Below, piece after piece: positions 24,954 through 32,395 of a stretch of 34,155 nt of DNA. Numbering within the stretch: position 1 is the first letter of the stretch; every line of letters starts with the position of its first letter. The notes beneath the pieces are model-generated. The model saw only the letters and a list, made by a program, of their open reading frames with translations. It searched no databases and was not told where the DNA came from. This stretch comes from JAQVWU01 sp964628455. GTDB taxonomy: Bacteria > Bacillota > Clostridia > Oscillospirales > CAG-272. The position numbers were made by a program, and so were the translations under genes. The DNA is taken from NCBI GenBank assembly GCA_964628455.1, contig CAZVPD010000018.1, forward strand, positions 1 through 34,155, given 5' to 3'.

Positions 24954-26419
24954 AAGAATTCGTTTATCTTTGCTATTTTGGCCTCTGCCGACGTTTTTTT
25001 GCCTTCCATATACGAAGCTATCGTATTCGAGGCGCCCATGATCAGGCTCATCATTTTTGTGTCGCCGTAACTGTCGAAATCAAACGCTTCGGCGATGTTC
25101 ATCTCGCGCGTATCGATGATCAGCTGAACCATTTCGGGTGTTTCTTCATCCCGCGCATACTTAACCTTCAGGGTGTTTTCGATGTATTCAGGCACGACTT
25201 TATTATAGGTTTCCACAGACAGGGCTTCGAGCACCGCTCCGGTCATTTCGGGCTCCGCGTTTGTTTTCATGACCATTGTAAAATTCGGTTCGCTGGTCCT
25301 GCTGTGATAAGCTTCCTGAGATTCGTCGTATTTCGGAAGGGGCAGAATTCCGTAATCAAATTCGGTATTACGCAGTCTGGATGTTGCGTCGAGAATACCT
25401 TCCGCAAACAGCGCTCTTCCCGATTCAAATATTTCCCATACCGCTTTATAATCGTCATCATATTTTTGAATATACACATATTCACCGCTGCTGTATAAAT
25501 CATACAGCATGCCGAAAGCATCGATAAACCGTTCGCTGACGTTAAACGCGATCAGGTTGTTTTCATCTTTATTATAAATGTCATTTTCACAGCCGCATGC
25601 TATGACCGCGGCCATCGCTGTCGAACGCGGGTCATACGTAAGATATCCGTAATGATCCTCAATACTCCTGATACCGTCTCCGTTCAGATCACTGTAACCT
25701 GCAGCCGCAGCGGTTTTCATCCTGTCGTATGTCCAGACGCCGTTTTTAACGTCGTCATAAAAAGTACCCGTATTAAGCTGTTGGGCATAATCAAGATTCA
25801 AAAACATACAGCTTGTGCGTATCATGGAACGATTATTAAACGACGAAATCGCAAAATAGCTGCGTTTCCCGATATTAAAGACCTCGGTGCCCTTGCCGCC
25901 CCAGTAATTTGCACCCAGATCCACATACAAAAGGTCATCGAGAGGCAAATAATTTCCGGCTAATGTCAATGCTATCTGAAAACGGTCCAGATGCGTCGAT
26001 GTGTGATAAGCGGTGTCACCGGCGTTTACCAGTTTCGATATGGTATTCTGCAGATCCCAGAATCCCGATAATGTTTCCGTAACGGTGACATTGAGCAGAG
26101 CTTCGACGGCGAGTTCCGCCTCATAAACAGCGTCGTTCAGCCGTTCGCCGTTGAGCTCCGCGACAAAGCAGGCGCCGTTGTATTCGTCGCCCGATATCAT
26201 GCCGAATGAGGCTCCGTCGTAATTCAGGTCAGCCGGCAGGGTTTGGCTAACTGTTTTTTCGGTTTCTGTTTCGTTCTCGCCGGAATCGCTGTCACTCACC
26301 GCTCCGGTATCCGCCGCGGCGGTATTTTCCTGCGAACCTTCCGCTTTTGCGCAGCCTGCTGCCGGCAGGAGAAGACAGAACACAAGAAACAGCGTGATCC
26401 CGCAAATGACTTTTTTCAT
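24947..26419 (-). CDS. LplA-like solute-binding lipoprotein
   Basis: A 490-residue lipoprotein: signal with lipobox PAAGC (Cys23) and a long Asp/Glu/Thr-rich linker (about 24-60). Family motifs: LNGERLNDAVYEAELAVEAL (RNR missing), LGANYWGGKG where others have KPWW, NGVWTYDRM, calcium-loop-like DLNGDGIRSIED (244-255), YGILPLPKYDESQEAYHS and KYARDEETPEMVQLII. The changes in the RNR and KPWW segments make it a separate branch, so probably a different ligand. It is a single-gene unit with an excellent promoter (26462-26491) and a GAAGGGA ribosome site, and it is divergent from the DUF4838 gene, the most likely functional partner. Confidence 0.93.
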   Translation of the reverse strand: MKKVICGITLFLVFCLLLPAAGCAKAEGSQENTAAADTGAVSDSDSGENETETEKTVSQTLPADLNYDGASFGMISGDEYNGACFVAELNGERLNDAVYEAELAVEALLNVTVTETLSGFWDLQNTISKLVNAGDTAYHTSTHLDRFQIALTLAGNYLPLDDLLYVDLGANYWGGKGTEVFNIGKRSYFAISSFNNRSMIRTSCMFLNLDYAQQLNTGTFYDDVKNGVWTYDRMKTAAAAGYSDLNGDGIRSIEDHYGYLTYDPRSTAMAAVIACGCENDIYNKDENNLIAFNVSERFIDAFGMLYDLYSSGEYVYIQKYDDDYKAVWEIFESGRALFAEGILDATSRLRNTEFDYGILPLPKYDESQEAYHSRTSEPNFTMVMKTNAEPEMTGAVLEALSVETYNKVVPEYIENTLKVKYARDEETPEMVQLIIDTREMNIAEAFDFDSYGDTKMMSLIMGASNTIASYMEGKKTSAEAKIAKINEFFG

Positions 26420-26461
26420 GTCTGATTCCCTTCGGTACTTTATTTAATTTCTGTTCATGAC

Positions 26462-26491
26462 ATTATAATGCCATAAATATGCAGATGTCAA
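26462..26491 (-). promoter_or_regulatory. Sigma-A-type promoter for the 24947-26419 gene
   Basis: On the minus strand TTGACA (26491-26486), 18 nt spacer, TATAAT (26467-26462). Predicted start near 26455, giving a ~36 nt leader. Confidence 0.82.
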
Positions 26492-26553
26492 TTCATTATT
26501 CTGCTGTATTCTGAACCCATCCCGCTGTTTCCGGATTTTTTTCGGACTTTGTA

Positions 26554-26581
26554 TTGACATAACTCACTTAACATGTTAAAA
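26554..26581 (+). promoter_or_regulatory. Probable promoter with embedded palindrome TTAACATGTTAA
   Basis: TTGACA at 26554-26559; the best -10 is TTAAAA at 26576-26581 (16 nt spacer), a poor match. A perfect 12-bp palindrome TTAACATGTTAA occupies 26568-26579, between and over the promoter elements, a classic place for a repressor operator. It would drive the DUF4838 gene from ~300 nt upstream. Confidence 0.5.
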
Positions 26582-26883
26582 CTGTTACGAGTCCTTAAGC
26601 CGGAGGCAGAAAATAAGGAATCTGCGGAAACCATAGACCGTTCTCTTTAAAGAAACAACCGTTCCGCTGATTTTTATAACCGCTGAACGAATTTCCCTCC
26701 TTGAACAGCAAAAAATCCGGGAATACCGCGCCGTCAGGAGGAAACGAAAATCAAGTCTTTTATTCAATGCAGCACCGAGTTCACCTGCGGACCGAATATT
26801 TTTACCGCAAGACGCGCGATTTGTTTATTTTTAATCCGTTCGAATGCAATGAAATAATTCTCCGTTCGGGAAAGGAAGCAGCC
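26582..26883 (+). other. Untranslated or degenerate stretch ahead of the DUF4838 gene
   Basis: This is the plus-strand leader side of the 464-nt intergenic region 26420-26883. The DUF4838 frame is open back to a TTG at 26701, but the encoded residues show no family similarity and lack a good ribosome site. A strong AGGAGG at 26736-26741 has no ATG/GTG/TTG at the right distance; 8 nt on stands ATC, after which a frame of 35 codons is open (beginning IKSFIQCSTEFTCG, ending before TAA). It may be a small gene that lost its start, or chance. No riboswitch was recognised. Confidence 0.4.
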
Positions 26884-28947
26884 ATGAAGCAGCTTGCGAT
26901 CGTCATACACATAGAAAACGCGCCCGTCCTCACCGAACCCGCGGCATTTTCCGAAGAGGATGTCGATTTTGAGACCGAGCCGGAAAAGGCGCTGCGCTGC
27001 ACCTCGGCGTTTGCGGCCTCTGAACTGAAAAAATATCTCTGCATGATTTTGACCGGCTATGAGATCGTTTACCGGAATACTGTTCCGGATACGTGTGAAT
27101 TTATAGAACTGTCTGCCGAAGACGCGGCGGACGAAAGCCACGCGTATCGATTTATACCCTATGTCAGTCCGGCAGGGGTCCGGATATCCGCGAAAGGCCG
27201 GGCGGGGATCCTTTACGGCAGCTACCATTTTCTGAAGAACCAGGGATTCCGCTGGTATGAGCCGGGCCCGACGGGCGAAATCATACCGGAAAAACGCGAT
27301 GCCCTGCGTTATCCCGAAAAAGAAGCGTCTTTTTCGCCGGATTTCAAAGGCTTGCGCGGCTTCTGGCTGACGGGAGAACTGAAGGAATCCGAGGAGGTCT
27401 GGCTCTGGATGGCGCGCAACCGCCTCAGCGGCGCAGGATACCGGCCGAACTCGTATAAGATCCAGAAAAAACTCTGCCTCGAACTCCGCAACGGCGGACA
27501 TATCTTCGAGACGCTCCTCGCGCCCGACAGAAGGATGCCCGACGGCAAAACCATCTGGGAGGGGCACCGCAGCTGGTACGGAAAACGCTCCGACGGCGGG
27601 CTGACGAAAGAAAACTGCCGGTCAACCCAGTTCTGTATTTCAAACCCGGATCTGCTCGATTATCTCGCCGGAGAGATCATCTGTCTGCTCGCATCGGAAT
27701 ACCGTCACTGTGATCAGTTCTGCATCTGGGAATTCGACACCTGGGGTTCGCGCTGCCGCTGCGGTCCGTGCCGCGAAATCGGGAACAATTCCGATCAGCT
27801 GATCTTTTTCATGTCCGAACTGCGAAAAAGGATCGACCGCGCGTCGGAAGAGGGTATACTGACGCACCGGATCAGGCTTGTCGGATGCGCATACGAAGGG
27901 ACGGCTACGATCGAACCGATCTCGAAACCCGTTCCCCGAAACCTGCTTGATGCAGGGGACATGATCGAATTCGCGCCGATCAAACGCTGCTACGTCCATG
28001 ATATGAAAACAGATCCCGGAGAGGACTGCTGTTTCAATGCGAATTACGACCGGTGCCTGACCGGGTGGGTCGAAAACGCGCCGGGTATGACGATCTTCCC
28101 CGAAGAATATTACAACGTCTCGAAGTTCGAGGATCTGCCGCTGCTCTTTACAAAGCGGATGGCAAAAGACATCCCGCATTACCATGCCATAGGCTGTTCG
28201 GGCCTCTCCTATATGCACCTGCCGATGACCAACTGGGCGTTCAGGGCGCTGAACCATTATCTCTACGCGGAGCTGACCTGGGATACGGGCGCGGACGCCG
28301 GGTCGCTTATAAAAGACTATTTTAAAAGAAAATACGGGATCTACGCGGAACCGGCGGAAAAAGTCTACACGCTCCTCGAGGAAGGATGGGAGATCAGTTC
28401 GCAGCTGCGCTCCTGGGACAGCTCGAGCATCCTTTCGCAGCTGATCGCCTGGGACGGGAGAAAACCGGCGGCACCGCTTGCCGTTGATTCCCACTTCGGC
28501 GATATACGCGGGCTCCTGCTCCGACTCGACCGTTCGGCCGGAATGCTCTATACAGCCTTCAACCTGCTTTGCGGTATACGGCGGGAACTCGACGGTCCCT
28601 CCGGGAAGGACTCTAAGGACAAAGCTGCGGATCTGCAAAAAATCTCCTGCTATATCGACGAAGACCGCAGGAACCTGCTGTACGGCCTTAGGACCATGCT
28701 CCTGATGCGCGCCGCCGTCCGGTATCATGCGGCACTGTATGACGGCGACAAACCCGGGGCTGATGCGTTTTGGGATGAGATCGAAAAAGTGTCGGATGAC
28801 ATGCGCCTGTCCTATATGCCAATGCTGTATAAAGACGACCTTAAAGATTATTCGTCGAAGACGCTGATCGGACTCGACTGTCAGGATATGCTGACCCGTT
28901 CCCAGCTGGCGCAGCCCATCCGGATCTGGAGAAGCAGGCGCGCATGA
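26884..28947 (+). CDS. DUF4838-domain glycosidase-like protein
   Basis: A 687-residue cytoplasmic protein. The N-terminal part (FAASELKKYLCMILTG, GILYGSYHFLKNQGFRWYEP) resembles the small alpha/beta domain ahead of the barrel in GH67 alpha-glucuronidases and GH20 enzymes. The central region (~165-460) is the DUF4838 TIM-barrel-like domain, with FCIWEFDTWGSRCRCGPC, i.e. Cys291-x-Cys293-x2-Cys296, typical of this family and possibly metal-binding; CYVHDMK and GLSYMHLPMTNWAFRALNHY follow. The last ~200 residues are helical. DUF4838 proteins occur beside polysaccharide-degrading genes, but I know of no established activity. ATG 26884 is chosen because AAGGAAG lies just before it and similarity begins there. 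The stop overlaps the start of a tiny frame (ATGA). Confidence 0.85.
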   Translation: MKQLAIVIHIENAPVLTEPAAFSEEDVDFETEPEKALRCTSAFAASELKKYLCMILTGYEIVYRNTVPDTCEFIELSAEDAADESHAYRFIPYVSPAGVRISAKGRAGILYGSYHFLKNQGFRWYEPGPTGEIIPEKRDALRYPEKEASFSPDFKGLRGFWLTGELKESEEVWLWMARNRLSGAGYRPNSYKIQKKLCLELRNGGHIFETLLAPDRRMPDGKTIWEGHRSWYGKRSDGGLTKENCRSTQFCISNPDLLDYLAGEIICLLASEYRHCDQFCIWEFDTWGSRCRCGPCREIGNNSDQLIFFMSELRKRIDRASEEGILTHRIRLVGCAYEGTATIEPISKPVPRNLLDAGDMIEFAPIKRCYVHDMKTDPGEDCCFNANYDRCLTGWVENAPGMTIFPEEYYNVSKFEDLPLLFTKRMAKDIPHYHAIGCSGLSYMHLPMTNWAFRALNHYLYAELTWDTGADAGSLIKDYFKRKYGIYAEPAEKVYTLLEEGWEISSQLRSWDSSSILSQLIAWDGRKPAAPLAVDSHFGDIRGLLLRLDRSAGMLYTAFNLLCGIRRELDGPSGKDSKDKAADLQKISCYIDEDRRNLLYGLRTMLLMRAAVRYHAALYDGDKPGADAFWDEIEKVSDDMRLSYMPMLYKDDLKDYSSKTLIGLDCQDMLTRSQLAQPIRIWRSRRA

Positions 28948-29003
28948 ATTTCACCGGCACGCACCGCACGGAAAAAAAGAAAGAGAGAATAAAGACCGAA
29001 TGA
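28944..29003 (+). CDS. Possible 19-residue micro-ORF coupled at both ends
   Basis: ATG at 28944 overlaps the TGA of the DUF4838 gene, and its own TGA (29001-29003) overlaps the ATG of the next gene, both as ATGA. The peptide is strongly basic (MNFTGTHRTEKKKERIKTE). GGAGAA at 28928-28933 is a plausible ribosome site 10 nt ahead. The following gene has only a weak site of its own, so the micro-ORF may serve to deliver ribosomes to it. No homologue is known to me; it may be chance. Confidence 0.35.
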   Translation: MNFTGTHRTEKKKERIKTE

Positions 29004-30547
29004 TCTACGCCGTCATAGCGGACATCCACGGAAATTATCCGGCATTACAGGCGGTCGTCGCCGATGCAAAGGCCAAAGGCGCGGAAGCTTTTCTGCTTCT
29101 CGGCGATTATATCCGCGACACGCCGAACCTGAACGATACGGCGGATACGATCCGCGGCCTGCCGAACTGTACGGCGATCGCCGGCAACGGCGACGCGGGC
29201 GTCCTGTCGCTTGACGAAACGAAACCGGACATCTGCGAATTCGAGCAGATGTACCCGAACTTCTGGACATACAAAAACCTGTCCGCGCAAAACTTCGGAT
29301 ATCTGAAGTCGCTGCCCGAAACCGCCGATATAACGGTTTCCGGCGGCAGAATTCTTCATCTGTCGCACAGTATCCCGCTCATCGGCCATAAACCGCGGCT
29401 CGGAGCCTTCCATTCGGGGGATTACGCGAGAAAAATGGAGCGGTCCCCTTTTACCCTTGAAGAAGGGATGCGGGATATGCAGAACACCGCCGAATCGCTG
29501 ACGGCCGAAGTCGCCGCATATCCGGGCGACATCTGTCTTTTCGGACACAATCACCTGCAGTTCCTCGGGAACGCGGCGGGAAAAATCCTGCTCAATCCGG
29601 GAAGCTGCGGAATGCCCGCGGATTATGATACCCGCGCTCCCTACGCGACCCTTGAGGATAAGAACGGGGAGATCGCGATCGGGCTTCACCGCGTCGAATA
29701 CGACTTAAACCGGACGATACAGTCTGTCAGGGAATTCGACGCCTTCCCGCACGCGGATTTCTGGGGAAAGCTGCGTATTGCCATACTGAAAACAGGGTCG
29801 GATCTCCCGATGAGCCGTTTCTGGCAGCACGCGAGGGAAACGGGAGACGGCGGATTCCCGATGCGGAATGACGTCTGGCGAAAAGTGATCGCCTCTTACG
29901 AATTCGATGAAGGATGGTCTGCGGATGACTGGCGCAGGTTCGGCGAAAAACAGGACATGATCTCCCACTACAACGCCCTCATCGACGAAAACAACGACCC
30001 CGTCCGCGACCCGGCGCCGCTTAAGGAGTATATGGACAGATGGGACGGCGAGGCCTTCATCGAAGCATTACGGCTTATGCCGGACAAGTCGGTCCTCGAG
30101 ATCGGCGTCGGAACGGGACGGCTTGCCGTCCGCGTCTGCGGCGCATGCGGGCGCTTTACCGGCATCGACCTTTCGCCGAAGACCGTCCTGCGGGCAAAAG
30201 AGAATCTGCGCGGATTTCCGGATGCGAACCTGATCTGCGGCGACTTTCTCCTTTACCCGTTCGGAGAAAAATTCGACGTCGTCTACTCGTCCCTTACCTT
30301 CATGCACATCCGGGACAAGCGTGCTGCCGTCCGGAAAGCAGCGGAGCTGCTCAATCCGAACGGGCTGTTCGTGCTGTCGGCCGATAAAAACCGGCAGACG
30401 GAGATCGATTTCGGCAGCCGGAGGATCACCGTCTGGCCCGATACGCCGGAGGAGATCCGGGACCTGATCGCCGAAGCCGGACTGATCCCCGAAAATCAAT
30501 TTGAAACCGGATCCGCCTTCATTTTCGCGGCAGAAAAAAAACCGTGA
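29000..30547 (+). CDS. Fusion of calcineurin-like metallophosphoesterase and SAM methyltransferase
   Basis: A 515-residue two-domain cytoplasmic protein. Residues 1-235 form a YfcE/Mre11-type phosphoesterase with all metal motifs: DIHGN (Asp8, His10), LLLGD (Asp36), GNGD (Asn63, with GNGD instead of GNHD), a HLSHS element (~115) and FGHNH (His183, His185), then LLNPGSCGMPAD. Residues ~235-340 are a charged linker of unknown fold. Residues ~345-510 form a class I methyltransferase: SAM loop VLEIGVGTGR (365-374), GIDLSPKTV (acidic end of the second strand), CGDFLL and SSLTFMHIRD. Substrates unknown; a nucleotide or phosphoester small molecule is possible. A GNAT gene overlaps its stop by 4 nt (GTGA), so they are one transcript. 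Confidence 0.9.
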   Translation: MIYAVIADIHGNYPALQAVVADAKAKGAEAFLLLGDYIRDTPNLNDTADTIRGLPNCTAIAGNGDAGVLSLDETKPDICEFEQMYPNFWTYKNLSAQNFGYLKSLPETADITVSGGRILHLSHSIPLIGHKPRLGAFHSGDYARKMERSPFTLEEGMRDMQNTAESLTAEVAAYPGDICLFGHNHLQFLGNAAGKILLNPGSCGMPADYDTRAPYATLEDKNGEIAIGLHRVEYDLNRTIQSVREFDAFPHADFWGKLRIAILKTGSDLPMSRFWQHARETGDGGFPMRNDVWRKVIASYEFDEGWSADDWRRFGEKQDMISHYNALIDENNDPVRDPAPLKEYMDRWDGEAFIEALRLMPDKSVLEIGVGTGRLAVRVCGACGRFTGIDLSPKTVLRAKENLRGFPDANLICGDFLLYPFGEKFDVVYSSLTFMHIRDKRAAVRKAAELLNPNGLFVLSADKNRQTEIDFGSRRITVWPDTPEEIRDLIAEAGLIPENQFETGSAFIFAAEKKP

Positions 30548-31098
30548 ACGCTCCGGACCGGACTCCCATACGGACCGGACGTCTGATCATCACCGGATTT
30601 CAGCCGGACATGGCGGAAAGCGTCTGCCTGAACTCGAAGGACGGAGACAACCGGGCCTTTCTGCCGGACGAGGTGTTTGAAACCGTTGATTCCGCGGCAA
30701 CCGCGATCGCAGCTCTTGTTTCGTTCTATGAGCGAAAGGATTCGCCCCTCGTGTACCCCGTACTGCTTAAGAACGGGACGCATATCGGTCACATACAGGC
30801 CGTACCCGCGGAATCCGGCTGGGAGATCGGCTATCACATCGGCAAAGACTATACGAAAAACGGATACGCCACGGAAGCCGTGACAGCTTTCCTTCCGGTC
30901 ATAACGGAGTATCTCGGGATCGACCGTCTATACGGAATCTGCCGCGCCGATAATGACGCATCCCGGCGGGTTCTCGAAAAATGCGGCTTTATTAAAATAC
31001 CCGAAGTAAGCGCATCGGACCGGACAGGCGAATTTCCGCTCATCCGGTATATCTCCCGCAGACGGGACGTTCTGCCGGACAAAAGACACACAGAATAA
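30544..31098 (+). CDS. GNAT-family N-acetyltransferase (RimJ/RimL-like)
   Basis: A 184-residue acetyltransferase of the ribosomal-protein/small-molecule RimJ/RimL branch: opening IRTGRLIITGF, core WEIGYHIGKDYTKNGYATEA (the pyrophosphate loop is K105-N-G-Y-A-T110) and the family C-terminal signature CRADNDASRRVLEKCGF. It should acetylate an amine with acetyl-CoA; acceptor unknown. The GTG start overlaps the TGA of the phosphoesterase-methyltransferase gene (GTGA), indicating translational coupling. GNAT, phosphoesterase and methyltransferase together suggest modification or detoxification of a small molecule (inference). Confidence 0.92.
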   Translation: MNAPDRTPIRTGRLIITGFQPDMAESVCLNSKDGDNRAFLPDEVFETVDSAATAIAALVSFYERKDSPLVYPVLLKNGTHIGHIQAVPAESGWEIGYHIGKDYTKNGYATEAVTAFLPVITEYLGIDRLYGICRADNDASRRVLEKCGFIKIPEVSASDRTGEFPLIRYISRRRDVLPDKRHTE

Positions 31099-31129
31099 AC
31101 AAAAAAGAATCATAAAGAAAGAATCCGAC

Positions 31130-32329
31130 ATGAAAAAAAAAGAATGCGGTGAGATCAATCCGCGGGCTGAGTCATACGGCAACAATCCGGTACCGTTAAG
31201 AGATACGGCGGATATCGCAGAAAATGCGGAACCGGGTCGTGGACTCCCGATTGAATACCTGATCCTTCCGAAAGACAGAGTCGCGCCTTTCAGCGGCGAC
31301 AGATGGCCTTACAGCAACGTCGAACCTGCCGTTTACGGCGCGCTCGGACTTTTATACGGCAGAACCGAAAGGAGGGACGACAGCGGGGCGCTGATCAGCG
31401 ACGACGCAGAATATGCCGTCCATAACGTCCTGACCGGACATGCGTTCGGACTGTTCTACTGCCTGCCGGACGATTCCCCGAGCATGGCGGCATATGGATG
31501 TTCGTCTCACCGGCCGGAAACAGGCGGTCTTTCGGAACAGCAGATCATCACCATGATCAAAGAACAGATTTATCTCGGAAACGCGGTACACATCGACGAA
31601 GGGAACGGCCCTTTCGATTATCTGATCCGGGGATATAAGGACAACGGAAATATTCTGACAGGTCATAAATTCGAACACGGGAACGATATGCTGAACTGTT
31701 CGTATGATTTCGAAAATCCAACGGAGTTTTTTGAGTTGACCAAAGAGTTTTTCGATGACGGCCTGTTCAAACCGAACGGCGAAAGGCCCGGAGGTATAAC
31801 ATTTATATCTCCGGACGGCAAAAAGCTTCACCGCAATATCCTATATAAACAAGCTCTCGCCCAAGGATACCGTATGCTGACCCAAACGGAGCCGCCGCCG
31901 AAGATGGACTCCGAGCGCGTGCATTTCGGTTACGGGCAGGCGATCTATGACGCATGGATCCGGCAGCTGGAGCAGGCGAACGCCGAAAACAGCGAAGTCT
32001 TTTATTTTGCTTCGCCTGTATTCCCGCATTTCATCGCGCTGTATGAAAACCGCCTGCAGCTTTATAAATTTTTGAAAACATACGCGGAAGCGAGCGGTGA
32101 TGAGAATCTGCTCAAAGCCGCCGGCTTATGCGAACAGTTAAAGAATGCGGCGCAGGAAGGCGCGCAGACCGGTTTTGAAAACCAATGGTCGGATCCCGCA
32201 GTCCTCGCAATAACCAACAACGAACGGCGGGACCTGCTGATCGCTTCGCTGAAAAAATGCCGCGCGCTCGAACTCCAAATCGCGGGATCGATCGGGAAAT
32301 ATACGGATCCGCCCGAACCGATCCCGTGA
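31130..32329 (+). CDS. Uncharacterised protein, possibly C39/BtrH-like fold
   Basis: A 399-residue protein without signal peptide or membrane segment that I do not firmly recognise. The segments MIKEQIYLGNAVHIDEGNG, FDYLIRGYKDNGNILTGHKF, FFDDGLFKPNGERPGGITFI and HFGYGQAIYDAWIRQLE resemble, by order and pattern, a group of clostridial proteins with a papain-like C39/BtrH-type domain that begin with a gene-poor N-terminus and end in a helical bundle. The expected catalytic Cys of that fold is not evident (no QxxxxC near the start), so it may be inactive or my comparison may be wrong. The ribosome site is weak (AAAGAAAG). It starts 31 nt after the GNAT gene and may be part of the same transcript. 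No better suggestion. Confidence 0.6.
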   Translation: MKKKECGEINPRAESYGNNPVPLRDTADIAENAEPGRGLPIEYLILPKDRVAPFSGDRWPYSNVEPAVYGALGLLYGRTERRDDSGALISDDAEYAVHNVLTGHAFGLFYCLPDDSPSMAAYGCSSHRPETGGLSEQQIITMIKEQIYLGNAVHIDEGNGPFDYLIRGYKDNGNILTGHKFEHGNDMLNCSYDFENPTEFFELTKEFFDDGLFKPNGERPGGITFISPDGKKLHRNILYKQALAQGYRMLTQTEPPPKMDSERVHFGYGQAIYDAWIRQLEQANAENSEVFYFASPVFPHFIALYENRLQLYKFLKTYAEASGDENLLKAAGLCEQLKNAAQEGAQTGFENQWSDPAVLAITNNERRDLLIASLKKCRALELQIAGSIGKYTDPPEPIP

Positions 32330-32395
32330 ATGAAAAACCGCAGGTCCGAACATCCGAAAACCAAAGCGAAAAAAACCGAAAAAGGAGCAAGGATC

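Noticed and set aside
26701..26883. TTG start 61 codons upstream for the DUF4838 protein
   Set aside because: The added residues resemble no domain and lack a ribosome site at the TTG; ATG 26884 has AAGGAAG.
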